Shown: positions 8,071-16,353, numbered from the stretch's first letter. The stretch is DNA of 41,921 nt from Liberiplasma sp046541015 (GCA_046541015.1 JBKHEA010000012.1:1-41921), one strand, 5' to 3'. Notes: generated by a model from the letters alone, not told the origin. A program made the numbers and translations.

Positions 8071-9031
8071 TACAATTCTTAGACAAATTCATGATAAAAT
8101 TCTTGAATATAAACGCATTATCATAACACCCCATGCAAGACCTGATGGCGATTGCATAGGGAGTGCACTAGGATTAAAAGATATTATTCAGACAACTTAT
8201 CCTGATAAAGAAGTTTATGTCGTTGGTGAACATACCGATTATATTCGTTTTTTAGGCGATTTAGATACGATAGAAGATGATTTATTTAAAGATGCGTTAG
8301 TTATTGCAGTTGATACAGCAAGTGAAGAGCGCATTGCCGATCAACGTTATAAAACAGGAGACTTTTTGATAAAAATTGATCACCATATTAATGTCAATAG
8401 TTATGGAGATATTGAATATGTTGATACATCAAGACCTGCAGCAGCCTTAATTATTATTGATCTATTTAATGCGTTTAAAAATGAATATAAAATGAGTTCG
8501 TTTGGCGCAAAAGCTTTATTCACAGGAACGCTTACTGATACAGGTCGTTTTAAATATTCTGGAGTTGATGCAGATACCTTTAGAAATGTTGCGATGCTTT
8601 ATGAAAATGGTCTAGATGCTTTAAGCGTTTATAAAGAACTAGATACAAGAACTGAGGCTTCTGTAAGATTTAAAGGGTATGTCTTACAAAACTATAAAAA
8701 AACTGAAAATGGCGTTGCTTACATTGAAATTACTGAAGAATTAATCAATGATTTTGGCGTAACAATCGAAGAAGCATCGAGCAATGTCAATGAGTTAAGT
8801 GTTTTCGAAGACTGCCCAATCTGGGTTTTATTCGCTGAATATGAAGAAAAAATTGTCCGTGCGCGTATTAGAAGTAAAGGACCTACTATTAGTGAGATTG
8901 CAAATAGATTTGATGGCGGTGGTCATGCAATGGCTAGTGGGGCAAACTTAGGAACGTGGGATAAAGCAAAAGAACTATTAGTTGTTTTAGATGATGCAGC
9001 GAAAGCTTATAAAGAATCTAAAGAGAGATAA
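8060..9031 (+). CDS. DHH/DHHA1 phosphoesterase, NrnA-like (copy 2)
   Basis: 323 residues, overlapping copy 1 by 11 bases, with its ribosome-binding site AAAGGAG (8047-8053) inside the end of copy 1. Motifs: HARPDGDCIGSALGL, VDTAS, DHH at 107-109, TDTGRFKYSG, and RFDGGGHAMASGA. By eye this copy is nearer to Bacillus NrnA than copy 1 is (RPDGD, IRSKGP, GGGHAMASGA). Two tandem versions imply divided substrates, such as nanoRNA versus pAp or linear dinucleotides from cyclic di-AMP turnover; the sequence does not settle which. It is the last gene before a terminator that overlaps its stop codon. Confidence 0.87.
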   Translation: MPNNTILRQIHDKILEYKRIIITPHARPDGDCIGSALGLKDIIQTTYPDKEVYVVGEHTDYIRFLGDLDTIEDDLFKDALVIAVDTASEERIADQRYKTGDFLIKIDHHINVNSYGDIEYVDTSRPAAALIIIDLFNAFKNEYKMSSFGAKALFTGTLTDTGRFKYSGVDADTFRNVAMLYENGLDALSVYKELDTRTEASVRFKGYVLQNYKKTENGVAYIEITEELINDFGVTIEEASSNVNELSVFEDCPIWVLFAEYEEKIVRARIRSKGPTISEIANRFDGGGHAMASGANLGTWDKAKELLVVLDDAAKAYKESKER

Positions 9032-9048
9032 TTTAAATCTCTCTTTTT
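9020..9048 (+). terminator. Terminator after the DHH pair
   Basis: Stem AAAGAGAGAT (9020-9029) pairs perfectly with ATCTCTCTTT (9037-9046) across a 7-base loop, with a five-T tract at 9044-9048. The hairpin includes the stop codon of the second DHH gene. Confidence 0.8.
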
Positions 9049-9053
9049 ATTAT

Positions 9054-9086
9054 GTTAAAATTTTGTTAAGATTAAGTTATAAAAAT
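9054..9086 (+). promoter_or_regulatory. Candidate Pho box: three GTTA repeats at 11-bp spacing
   Basis: GTTAAAATTTT, GTTAAGATTAA and GTTATAAAAAT follow each other exactly at 9054, 9065 and 9076. The hexamers TTAAAA, TTAAGA and TTATAA thus fall at 11-bp steps, the spacing used by PhoP/PhoB-type regulators in Bacillota (consensus near TTAACA). They lie about 80-110 bases before the Na/Pi cotransporter start. The individual hexamers are degenerate and the region is AT-rich, so chance is possible. Confidence 0.45.
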
Positions 9087-9162
9087 ATTCTTTTATGTTA
9101 AAACACTGTGCTATATGCTATGCTTGTTTTGGAAAATATTATACTTACAGGAGGCGCATCTA

Positions 9163-10857
9163 ATGATGACACTTGCAGTTTCATCAGTAAACTGGGCACA
9201 AACAATCTTCTTAATAATTGGAGGATTAGGCATCTTCCTATATGGCCTTAATTTAATGGGAGATTCATTAAAACTACTTGCAGGTAGTAAACTTAAAGTA
9301 ATGATTGAAAAAACAACCAATACGCCATTAAAAGGGATATTAGTTGGTATCATTATCACAGGATTATTGCAATCAAGCTCTGGGACAACGGCTTTAACTG
9401 TAGGGCTTGTTCGAGCAGGTTTAATGACACTTCCTCAAGCAGTAGGGATTATTATTGGAGCCAATATAGGGACTACTGTGACGAGTTTCTTAATAGGGTT
9501 AGAAATCAGCCGCTACGCATTACTGATAATGGGTGTTGGGGCTTTACTATCATTCTTTATGCATGAGAAACGTTATAAACGTTTAGGTGGTGTATTTTTA
9601 GGTTTTGGGATGTTATTTTACGGATTAGATTTAATGGGGGATGCACTTAAGGTATTTGTAGAATTTCCAGCCTTTACAACGACTTTAGAAGGCGTTTCAG
9701 ATATACCGGTATTAGGGGTTTTAGTTGGTACATTATTAACTACCCTAGTTCAATCTTCAAGTGCAACGATTGGCATACTACAAGAACTTTATTCAACAGG
9801 TGCTGTACCGCTTACTGGTGCAATCGCTATAGTACTAGGAAGCAATATTGGAACAACGATTACTGCAGTACTCGCAGCGCTTGGAGGGTCAGTAGCTGCG
9901 AAGCGAACAGCCCTTGCTCATGTTATTTTTAATGTCGTGGGAAGCGTTGTTTTCTTAATTGTTATCATTCCTTATAGTTTCTTTATTGGTTGGTTACAAA
10001 CGGTGTTATTAAATGGTGAAACCGTACCAATGACTATTAGTTTTGCACATATATTCTTTAATGTCTTTAACACCATCGTTATGTTTTTCTTTATTAATAA
10101 GCTTGTAGCATTAACCAAGCGTTTAATCAAAGGCGAGGACATTATGGAAGGTTTAAATGTTAACACATTACAAGAAGGTTTAATTGAAGAATCACCTGCT
10201 TTAGCTCTTGAGAGTGCTAAGCAAGTTATTCTTAATATGGGAAATATTGTTAAAACAATGTATGAAGATAGTGTTAAATATTCATCGAATAATGATAAAA
10301 AACTATTAGAAACCGGAAGACAATACGAAGAAATTGTCGATACTATAGACCAAAAAGTACATGATTATTTAGTGAAGGTTTCTTTAACCGATATGGATCA
10401 TCAATCAGCCCATTTTCAAGCTTCATATGTGGATGCGATTCGTGATTTTGAACGCATTGCAGACCACTGCCAAAATTTATTTGATTTCTTTGAACATCGT
10501 TATGAAAATAAGTTACATATGAGTAGTGATGCTAAGGACGATCTTGACCACGTTTATGAAGTGGTTGATGAAACTTTGGCTTTAACGATTGAAGCTTTTA
10601 AAAATCATGATAAAATTAAAGCCGAACAAGTCTTAGAATTTGAAGATATTATTGATACCTTAGTTCGAAAATACCGTAAACGTCATGTCGTTCGCATGAA
10701 TGATAAGAAATCAGATGAGTTTGATGATGAACTCTTTGTCGATATATTATCCAATGTTGAGCGTATTGGAGATCATTGTACCAATATTGTATTAAATGTG
10801 CTGCATGAAAATTATTATCGTGATATAGAAGTGAAACGTGCTGTTAAATCAGTTTAA
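9163..10857 (+). CDS. Na/Pi cotransporter family protein with PhoU-like C-terminal domain
   Basis: 564 residues from ATG 9163, 8 bases after AGGAGG (9149-9154); an earlier in-frame ATG at 9115 has no ribosome-binding site and would add 16 non-hydrophobic residues. The membrane half (about 1-330) holds the two inverted family repeats, with QSSSGTT at residue 70 and QSSSAT at 197, each followed by a G(A/S)NIGTT motif (GANIGTTVTS, GSNIGTTITA). These are signatures of type II sodium-phosphate cotransporters (NptA/YjbB group). The cytoplasmic tail (about 345-550) is helical and PhoU-like, with ERIADHCQN and ERIGDHCTN metal-site motifs. It should move phosphate with sodium across the cell membrane; NptA-like proteins with PhoU tails can also export. 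phoB follows 12 bases later, so the two are probably co-transcribed. Confidence 0.9.
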   Translation: MMTLAVSSVNWAQTIFLIIGGLGIFLYGLNLMGDSLKLLAGSKLKVMIEKTTNTPLKGILVGIIITGLLQSSSGTTALTVGLVRAGLMTLPQAVGIIIGANIGTTVTSFLIGLEISRYALLIMGVGALLSFFMHEKRYKRLGGVFLGFGMLFYGLDLMGDALKVFVEFPAFTTTLEGVSDIPVLGVLVGTLLTTLVQSSSATIGILQELYSTGAVPLTGAIAIVLGSNIGTTITAVLAALGGSVAAKRTALAHVIFNVVGSVVFLIVIIPYSFFIGWLQTVLLNGETVPMTISFAHIFFNVFNTIVMFFFINKLVALTKRLIKGEDIMEGLNVNTLQEGLIEESPALALESAKQVILNMGNIVKTMYEDSVKYSSNNDKKLLETGRQYEEIVDTIDQKVHDYLVKVSLTDMDHQSAHFQASYVDAIRDFERIADHCQNLFDFFEHRYENKLHMSSDAKDDLDHVYEVVDETLALTIEAFKNHDKIKAEQVLEFEDIIDTLVRKYRKRHVVRMNDKKSDEFDDELFVDILSNVERIGDHCTNIVLNVLHENYYRDIEVKRAVKSV

Positions 10858-10869
10858 TAGGAGGTCTTT

Positions 10870-11535
10870 ATGGTTAAAGTATTGATTATAGAAGATGAGA
10901 TAAATATTGCGAAGATGTTACAGTATGATTTTAAACAACTTCAATATGATGTCAGTTTAGAACATGATGGATATAAGGGCTATCAAAAAGCTAAAAATGA
11001 GTATTTTGACATTATTCTTTTAGATTTGATGTTGCCTTCAATGAATGGACTTGAGATATGTAAAAAGTTACGTAGTCATGATGTTAAGTCTTATATAATC
11101 ATGTTAACCGCTATGGATGATGAATATAATAAGATTGAAGGATTTGAAGCGGGTGCTGATGATTATGTCACAAAACCATTTTCACCAAGAGAATTAAACG
11201 CTCGTATGAAGGCCGCATTAAGAAGACAAATTAAAGATGATAAACCTAGACAATTATCTTATAACGATATAACTTTAGATTTATCAAGCTATGAAGTGTT
11301 TTTAAATAATGAAAAGATTGAACTAACTCATAAAGAATTTGAGTTACTCGAATATTTAATTCTTAATAAAGGAAAAGCCTTATCAAGGGAGCAACTATTA
11401 TCTACTTTATGGGGTTATAGTTACGACGGAGATACTCGAGTTGTTGATGTACACATCTTTAAATTAAGAGAAAAAATAGATCCTGACCAAAAATATATTA
11501 AAACAGTTAGAAGCGTAGGATATAAACTATTATAG
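10870..11535 (+). CDS. phoB: Phosphate-regulon response regulator (OmpR/PhoB family)
   Basis: 221 residues with a strong AGGAGG site. The receiver domain (1-118) has the acidic pair Glu8/Asp9, phosphoacceptor Asp52, Thr80 and Lys102. A winged-helix DNA-binding domain (about 130-221) ends in the usual RTVRSVGYKLL-type strand. Its position between a phosphate cotransporter and pstS, with a matching histidine kinase after phoU, supports assignment as PhoB/PhoP rather than another OmpR member. It sits in the cotransporter transcript and is cut off from pstS by a terminator that includes its stop codon. It probably binds the Pho-box-like repeats before the cotransporter and pstS. Confidence 0.9.
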   Translation: MVKVLIIEDEINIAKMLQYDFKQLQYDVSLEHDGYKGYQKAKNEYFDIILLDLMLPSMNGLEICKKLRSHDVKSYIIMLTAMDDEYNKIEGFEAGADDYVTKPFSPRELNARMKAALRRQIKDDKPRQLSYNDITLDLSSYEVFLNNEKIELTHKEFELLEYLILNKGKALSREQLLSTLWGYSYDGDTRVVDVHIFKLREKIDPDQKYIKTVRSVGYKLL

Positions 11536-11563
11536 TCACCAATTTGGTGACTATTTTCTTTTT
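11532..11563 (+). terminator. Terminator between phoB and pstS
   Basis: ATAGTCACC (11532-11540) pairs with GGTGACTAT (11546-11554), then a T-rich tract TTTTCTTTTT. The phoB stop codon lies within the stem. It separates the cotransporter-phoB transcript from the pst operon. Confidence 0.85.
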
Positions 11564-11574
11564 ACATACATTAG

Positions 11575-11628
11575 TTAACAAATCATTTACAAAAACAACA
11601 TTTAAATAAAAAAATTAGCGCGTATAAT
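11575..11628 (+). promoter_or_regulatory. pstS promoter with a Pho box
   Basis: TTAACA (11575-11580) and TTTACA (11586-11591) sit exactly 11 bp apart and both fit the Bacillus PhoP consensus TT(A/T/C)ACA. A further TTTACA lies at 11561, out of phase. A consensus -10, TATAAT, is at 11623-11628 with no good -35, as expected for an activator-dependent promoter. The pair would lie roughly at -60 to -44 from the start of transcription. Confidence 0.6.
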
Positions 11629-11676
11629 TTATTCGAAATTAAAAACACAAATAACACAAAAAAGGAGATTTATTAA

Positions 11677-12609
11677 ATGAAAAAATTAGTAACATTTACA
11701 TTAATGATTATGTTAACTCTCACTTTAGCTGCGTGTGGTGGCGATGAATTTGAATCATCAACCATCAATGTATACACTCGCGATACCTCTTCAGGAACTC
11801 GTGATGGGTTTATGAATGGTATTGGATATGGTGAAGCGGCTACAGATGATAGTATTTTAGTATCAGGATTTATTACAGCTGGAAACTTAGAACAAGTTAA
11901 CGCTGCACAAGAAGATCCTTATATGATTGGTTATGTATCACTTTCAACTTTAAACACAGAATTATTTAAAGGATTCAATTTCAATGGTGTTGAACCAACA
12001 GAAGAAAATGTTTTAAATGGAACGTATGAACTTTCACGTAGATTCAATTACATGCTTCGTGATGATTATAGTGTTTATGGTAATGACGGGGATGCTTATG
12101 AAGCAATCTCAAAAGCATTCATTGCATACATGAAATCATCAGAAGGGTTAGCATCTATTCTTGAAGCTGGTGGAATCGTTGATGTTAGTACCGGTCAAGC
12201 ATGGAGTACAGTAGTAGAAGATCATCCTATTTGTTCAGAAGATAACAGCGGTTTAACCTTTAAAATTGGTGGATCTGATTCAGTTGAATCTATTGCAACT
12301 TCTATATCTCCTGACTTTGCATCTAAATGTGGAAACGTTGTGGTAGAACACAACCATACAGGATCATCTAACGCATATAGAGGACTTAATGGCGATGCAA
12401 GCGCGATTGATGATGCACTTAGTATTCATGTTGGATTTGCATCAAGAGAATTTAAAGATTCAGAACCTGCAGACATTACAGGAACTATAGCAATTGATGC
12501 AATCGTTGCAATTGGGCACATTGATAATCCTGTTGATAATTTAACTGCAGAAGATTTAAAAGATATTTATTCAGGAAATAAAACAACTTGGGGAGAAGTA
12601 ATAGAGTAA
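11677..12609 (+). CDS. pstS: Phosphate ABC transporter substrate-binding lipoprotein, circularly permuted
   Basis: 310 residues, with site AAGGAG and lipobox LAAC (Cys20). It captures phosphate outside the membrane for PstCAB. The segment order is unusual. The phosphate-loop segment RDTSSGTRDGF (35-45) and IGYVSLS, normally in the C-terminal half, come first. The normal N-terminal segments KIGGSDSVES (from 196), HTGSSNAYRG, GFASREFKD and IAIDAIVAIG come second, and the protein ends at IYSGNKTTWGEVIE, which canonical PstS places mid-protein just before SGT. That is a circular permutation with new termini between the TW and SGT segments. Cys186 and Cys218 could form a disulfide near the junction. 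All expected ligand loops are present. It is followed by pstC after a hairpin. Confidence 0.9.
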   Translation: MKKLVTFTLMIMLTLTLAACGGDEFESSTINVYTRDTSSGTRDGFMNGIGYGEAATDDSILVSGFITAGNLEQVNAAQEDPYMIGYVSLSTLNTELFKGFNFNGVEPTEENVLNGTYELSRRFNYMLRDDYSVYGNDGDAYEAISKAFIAYMKSSEGLASILEAGGIVDVSTGQAWSTVVEDHPICSEDNSGLTFKIGGSDSVESIATSISPDFASKCGNVVVEHNHTGSSNAYRGLNGDASAIDDALSIHVGFASREFKDSEPADITGTIAIDAIVAIGHIDNPVDNLTAEDLKDIYSGNKTTWGEVIE

Positions 12610-12625
12610 GCTAATTCTCATATAC

Positions 12626-12657
12626 TTAAAAGCACGCAGTAAATAGCGTGCTTTTAA
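12626..12657 (+). terminator. Hairpin between pstS and pstC (partial terminator or mRNA stabiliser)
   Basis: A perfect 12-bp stem (TTAAAAGCACGC at 12626-12637 with GCGTGCTTTTAA at 12646-12657) and an 8-base loop, but only four T in the tail. It probably lets part of the transcription through and may protect the pstS 3' end, giving more binding protein than permease. Confidence 0.65.
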
Positions 12658-12679
12658 CCCATGAAAGAGAGGAAACGAT

Positions 12680-13663
12680 ATGAACTCAATCCATCAACAC
12701 ATTACTAAAGAATCAATCGCAAAAAAAACTAGGACAGATAAAATAGTTCGAAACGTATTCTTTTTTTCGGCTTTACTATCGGCGTCTTTCATCGTTTTAG
12801 TTATCTTAAGTATTTCTTATAGAGGAATTAGCCCTTTTATTTTAAATTATGAAGGCTATAACAATAACTTTGGTACCATTGAACTCCCTAGAGTCAATTT
12901 ACTTCGTTTTTTGACTGGATTACAGTGGTTAGAAGGTGCCTTGGGAAATAGTTCTAGCTATGCCATTGGTTTTGCCATAATCAATACATTTATTGCTGTG
13001 TTTTTGGCAGTTTTAATTACAACCCCTGTTGCTGTAATTACAGCCCTTTTTATTGCGAAAGTTGCTCCTAAAAAGTTAGCAAGTGTTATTAGAACTGTTG
13101 TAGAACTTTTAGCATCCATTCCATCAATTATTTATGGTGTGTTTGGATTAGGTTTTATCAATACGTTTATTGCAAGTATAGCTACTGGATTAGGTTATCG
13201 AACTAGTGCAGGGTTATCTCTTTTAAGTACTGTATTAGTCCTTTTTCTTATGATCTTACCAACTGTAACCGCTGTAAGTGAAACCTCGATTAGAAGTGTT
13301 AAAAATGATATTATCGAAGGTTCTCTTGCCTTAGGGGCTTCAAAGATGCAAACTTATTTTAAAGTTGTTATAACAAGCGCAAAAAACGGTATATTTGCAG
13401 GGGTTATTTTAGGTGTTGGGCGTGCTTTAGGAGAAGCAACAGCAGTTTCAATGGTATCTGGAAATTCATTTAGTGGCATCACCACAAACTTATTTGGTAC
13501 AACTTCAACGCTAACAAGTAGAATGTTATTAGGATTAAAAGACACTTCGGGATTAGATTATGATATTCGCTTCTCTGTAGGATTGGTCTTAATGGCAGTT
13601 ATATTATTAACAAACTATGCATTAAGAGTTGTCATGAAAAGGGTGGGTAATATAAATGAGTAG
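12680..13663 (+). CDS. pstC: Phosphate ABC transporter permease PstC
   Basis: 327 residues. About six membrane segments: one near the N-terminus (residues 25-48) and five from about residue 95. The cytoplasmic loop that contacts PstB has the binding-protein-dependent permease EAA pattern (EGSLALGASKMQTYFKVV, then GVGRALGEATAV). The site GAGAGGAA precedes ATG 12680. It overlaps pstA by 8 bases (ATGAGTAG), so the two permeases are translated together. Length is normal for PstC. It forms the phosphate channel with PstA in the cell membrane. Confidence 0.93.
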   Translation: MNSIHQHITKESIAKKTRTDKIVRNVFFFSALLSASFIVLVILSISYRGISPFILNYEGYNNNFGTIELPRVNLLRFLTGLQWLEGALGNSSSYAIGFAIINTFIAVFLAVLITTPVAVITALFIAKVAPKKLASVIRTVVELLASIPSIIYGVFGLGFINTFIASIATGLGYRTSAGLSLLSTVLVLFLMILPTVTAVSETSIRSVKNDIIEGSLALGASKMQTYFKVVITSAKNGIFAGVILGVGRALGEATAVSMVSGNSFSGITTNLFGTTSTLTSRMLLGLKDTSGLDYDIRFSVGLVLMAVILLTNYALRVVMKRVGNINE

Positions 13664-14864
13664 AAAAAGAAGATTACGAGAAGTTGGACTGATGACACTA
13701 GTTTTTTCAGTAGGTAGTATCGGATTTTTTATCTTGTTATCAATTATCTATTATGTTACATCAACTGGGGCACAGTTAGTAAGTTGGGATTTGATTACTG
13801 GTGATCATAGAACGGTTAATGTCGATATAACTGTCGATTCAACTCAGGCTGATTTAACGGTATCTGATTTAGAAGAAGAAATCTATTATTCTTCTAAATG
13901 GGGAATCGGATTTTACGATACGACAAATAGAGAAGGAAACCCAATCGTAAAAATCGGTTATGTTCATCCTGATTCACCATTTAAAAATGGGACTAATTTA
14001 AACGTCCAAGATGAAACAAGTGAAGACTATTCATTTGCGCTAGAAGAAGGATTTTCTATAGAGAAAGCGTTCTTTGAAGACCCAGAAGGATTTGTCATTG
14101 CACGAATGGGTGCTGAAGAAATGGCTGATGCTTTTCAATCCTCTAATCAAATACGTTCAGCTACATTTCAAAATGTAGGCGGTGGTATTCGTGGATCGAT
14201 TATCACCACAGTCTATATGATTTTTCTTACACTGATCATGGTTTTACCCATCGGAATTATGAGTGCTATATATCTTAATGAATTTGCGAAGAAAACTAAA
14301 GGCACAAGACTTATTAGACAAATGGTTGATCTATTAACAGGGGTCCCATCGATTATATATGGAATGTTAGGGGCTGCTTTATTCATTCGCTTTTTAAACT
14401 CAATCGATGCAACAGCAGGTGGTTCTGTATTATCTGGGGCAATGACAATGGCGGTTGTATTATTACCAACAATCATTAAAAATACAGAGGAATCATTAAA
14501 GATAGTTCCCGTTGAATTAAGAACTGGGTCCCTTGCCTTAGGCGCAAATCAAACTCAAACGATATTTAAAGTAGTTTTACCTAACGCTATTCCAGGGATA
14601 TTAACGGGTGTGTTACTGGGAATTGGCCGTATTATGGGAGAATCAGCAGCATTGATATTTGCTGTTGGCGCTACAATTAAAGATGAAGTTATCCTAACAG
14701 AAAGATCGACAACTTTAGCAACACATATTTGGGTAGTTATGGGTGGAGAAAAACCTAACTTTGAATTGGCAGCAGCAATTAGTATCTTAATACTATCGAT
14801 TGTATTTTTGATAAATTTTACCATAAAGCTTATCGTAAAAGGCTTTTATAAACCACAGATATAG
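13656..14864 (+). CDS. pstA: Phosphate ABC transporter permease PstA with large extracytoplasmic insertion
   Basis: 402 residues, about 100 longer than usual for PstA. The first membrane segment is about 12-36; the other five and the EAA loop (TGSLALGANQTQTIFKVV, then GIGRIMGESAAL) follow residue 175, as in normal PstA. Between WDLITGDH and VGGGIRGSI, about residues 50-172, lies a soluble segment on the outer face containing KWGIGFYD, IVKIGYVHPDSPFKNG and a GFSIEKAFFE turn. The HPDSPFKNG stretch recalls a PDZ domain's 'pgSPAakAGL' turn, so a PDZ-like fold is possible but unproven. It might dock the permuted PstS. The start overlaps the end of pstC. Confidence 0.9.
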   Translation: MSRKRRLREVGLMTLVFSVGSIGFFILLSIIYYVTSTGAQLVSWDLITGDHRTVNVDITVDSTQADLTVSDLEEEIYYSSKWGIGFYDTTNREGNPIVKIGYVHPDSPFKNGTNLNVQDETSEDYSFALEEGFSIEKAFFEDPEGFVIARMGAEEMADAFQSSNQIRSATFQNVGGGIRGSIITTVYMIFLTLIMVLPIGIMSAIYLNEFAKKTKGTRLIRQMVDLLTGVPSIIYGMLGAALFIRFLNSIDATAGGSVLSGAMTMAVVLLPTIIKNTEESLKIVPVELRTGSLALGANQTQTIFKVVLPNAIPGILTGVLLGIGRIMGESAALIFAVGATIKDEVILTERSTTLATHIWVVMGGEKPNFELAAAISILILSIVFLINFTIKLIVKGFYKPQI

Positions 14865-14875
14865 GAGATAAAAAA

Positions 14876-15643
14876 ATGACAAAAGAAAAAGAGACCGTAT
14901 TCAAGTTAGAAAATATTAACGTATTTTATGATAAAAATCATGCTATTAAAAATGTCTCACTTGAAATCGAAAAAAATAAAATCACAGCCTTTATTGGACC
15001 ATCTGGTTGTGGGAAAAGTACTTTCTTAAGAATTCTAAATCGTATGAACGATTTAATTGAATCATACAAAATAACTGGGGATGTCTTATTTTGTGGAAAA
15101 GATGTATGTTCTAAGGACTTTGATGTAATTGAATTACGAACAAAAGTAGGAATGGTATTTCAAAAACCTAATCCTTTTCCTATGAGTGTTTATGATAACG
15201 TTGCGTATGGCCCTCGCTGTCAAGGCATTAAAGATAAAGAAACGCTTAATGAAATCGTTGAAAACTCATTAAAAAAAGCCGCTTTATGGGATGAAGTCAA
15301 AGATCGATTAAAAGATTCAGCTATGGGATTATCTGGTGGGCAGCAACAAAGATTATGTATTGCACGTACGATCGCGATGGAACCAGAAGTAATTTTATTA
15401 GATGAACCAACATCAGCCTTAGATCCAATTGCAACCCAAAAAATAGAAGACTTGCTAAATGACCTCAAATCAGATTATACTATAATTATCGTAACCCATA
15501 ATATGCAACAAGCTTCAAGAATCAGTGACTACACCGCATTCTTTTACATGGGTGATTTAATTGAATATGGAGAAACTGAAAAGATATTTTCTGTTCCAAA
15601 ATTAAAACAAACAGAAGACTATATAACGGGAAGGTTTGGATAA
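14876..15643 (+). CDS. pstB: Phosphate ABC transporter ATP-binding protein PstB
   Basis: 255 residues, the usual length. Walker A GPSGCGKST (41-49), Q-loop in VFQKPNPFPMS (typical of PstB), signature LSGGQQQR, Walker B VILLDEPTSALDP and switch His in THNMQQASR are all intact. The PstB-specific C-terminal region with YMGDLIEYG and a final YITGRFG is present. The site AGGAG precedes the start by about 8 bases. It powers PstCA and, through PhoU, feeds the signal to the PhoR kinase. The stop lies one base before the phoU ATG. Confidence 0.97.
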   Translation: MTKEKETVFKLENINVFYDKNHAIKNVSLEIEKNKITAFIGPSGCGKSTFLRILNRMNDLIESYKITGDVLFCGKDVCSKDFDVIELRTKVGMVFQKPNPFPMSVYDNVAYGPRCQGIKDKETLNEIVENSLKKAALWDEVKDRLKDSAMGLSGGQQQRLCIARTIAMEPEVILLDEPTSALDPIATQKIEDLLNDLKSDYTIIIVTHNMQQASRISDYTAFFYMGDLIEYGETEKIFSVPKLKQTEDYITGRFG

Positions 15644-15644
15644 A

Positions 15645-16304
15645 ATGAGTGAATTAAGAAAACATTTTGACTTATCTTTAAAAGAACTAAAAGAAGAGAC
15701 ATTAAAAATGTTTCAAGATATTCATAGAACCTATGATAATCTTTTTTACATCATTGAAACAAAAGATATTCAAATGGCGAATCAACTGATTGATGATGAT
15801 GCGCTTATTAACAAAAGAGAAATTACAATCAATGATATGGGCTATTTGATTATTGTAAGACAATGTCCGGTTGCTACAGATTTAAGACGTATAATGATTG
15901 CCATAAAAATCGCAAATGATTTAGAAAGAATTGCTGATTATGCTGCAAACATTGCCACTTACATCACAAAGACTAAATACGATAATAGCTTTTACTTAAA
16001 CGCCATGAAAACTTTTAAAGAACCACTCTTAGAGATGTTAGAGGTTTTAGAAGAGGCTTTTAAACATGAAGACACCAAACAAGCATTTAACGTATGCGAG
16101 ATGGATAATCAAATTGATGAACTTTATACAAATCATGTTAAAGAGTTTATTCGAGTGACTAAAGAAAAGATTGATATTGAAGCTGAAGAAGCAAGCCGTG
16201 GGATTATTGTGGTTAAACAATTTGAACGTGCAGGCGATCATTTAACCAATATCGCAGAGGAAATCATCTTTTTACAAAGTGGAAAACATTTAGAACTAAA
16301 TTAA
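15645..16304 (+). CDS. phoU: Phosphate transport and signalling regulator PhoU
   Basis: 219 residues from ATG 15645, 10 bases after GGGAAGG; the frame is open back to TTG 15636, but that lies inside pstB and abuts the site. Two similar three-helix halves carry the family's metal-binding motifs ANDLERIADYAAN and QFERAGDHLTNIAEE. PhoU joins Pst transport to repression of PhoR when phosphate is plentiful. It begins one base after the pstB stop and is followed after 49 bases by phoR. Confidence 0.95.
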   Translation: MSELRKHFDLSLKELKEETLKMFQDIHRTYDNLFYIIETKDIQMANQLIDDDALINKREITINDMGYLIIVRQCPVATDLRRIMIAIKIANDLERIADYAANIATYITKTKYDNSFYLNAMKTFKEPLLEMLEVLEEAFKHEDTKQAFNVCEMDNQIDELYTNHVKEFIRVTKEKIDIEAEEASRGIIVVKQFERAGDHLTNIAEEIIFLQSGKHLELN

Positions 16305-16353
16305 TGGATTTTTTCTTAATCCTTGATATAATAAGCCTCAAGCAGGTGAAATC

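Noticed and set aside
9115..9162. Longer N-terminus for the Na/Pi cotransporter
   Set aside because: No ribosome-binding site at 9115, while ATG 9163 follows AGGAGG by 8 bases.
16305..16335. Terminator and promoter between phoU and phoR
   Set aside because: GGATT/AATCC gives only a 5-bp stem, and the TATAAT at 16327 lacks a -35; kept only as a remark under phoR.
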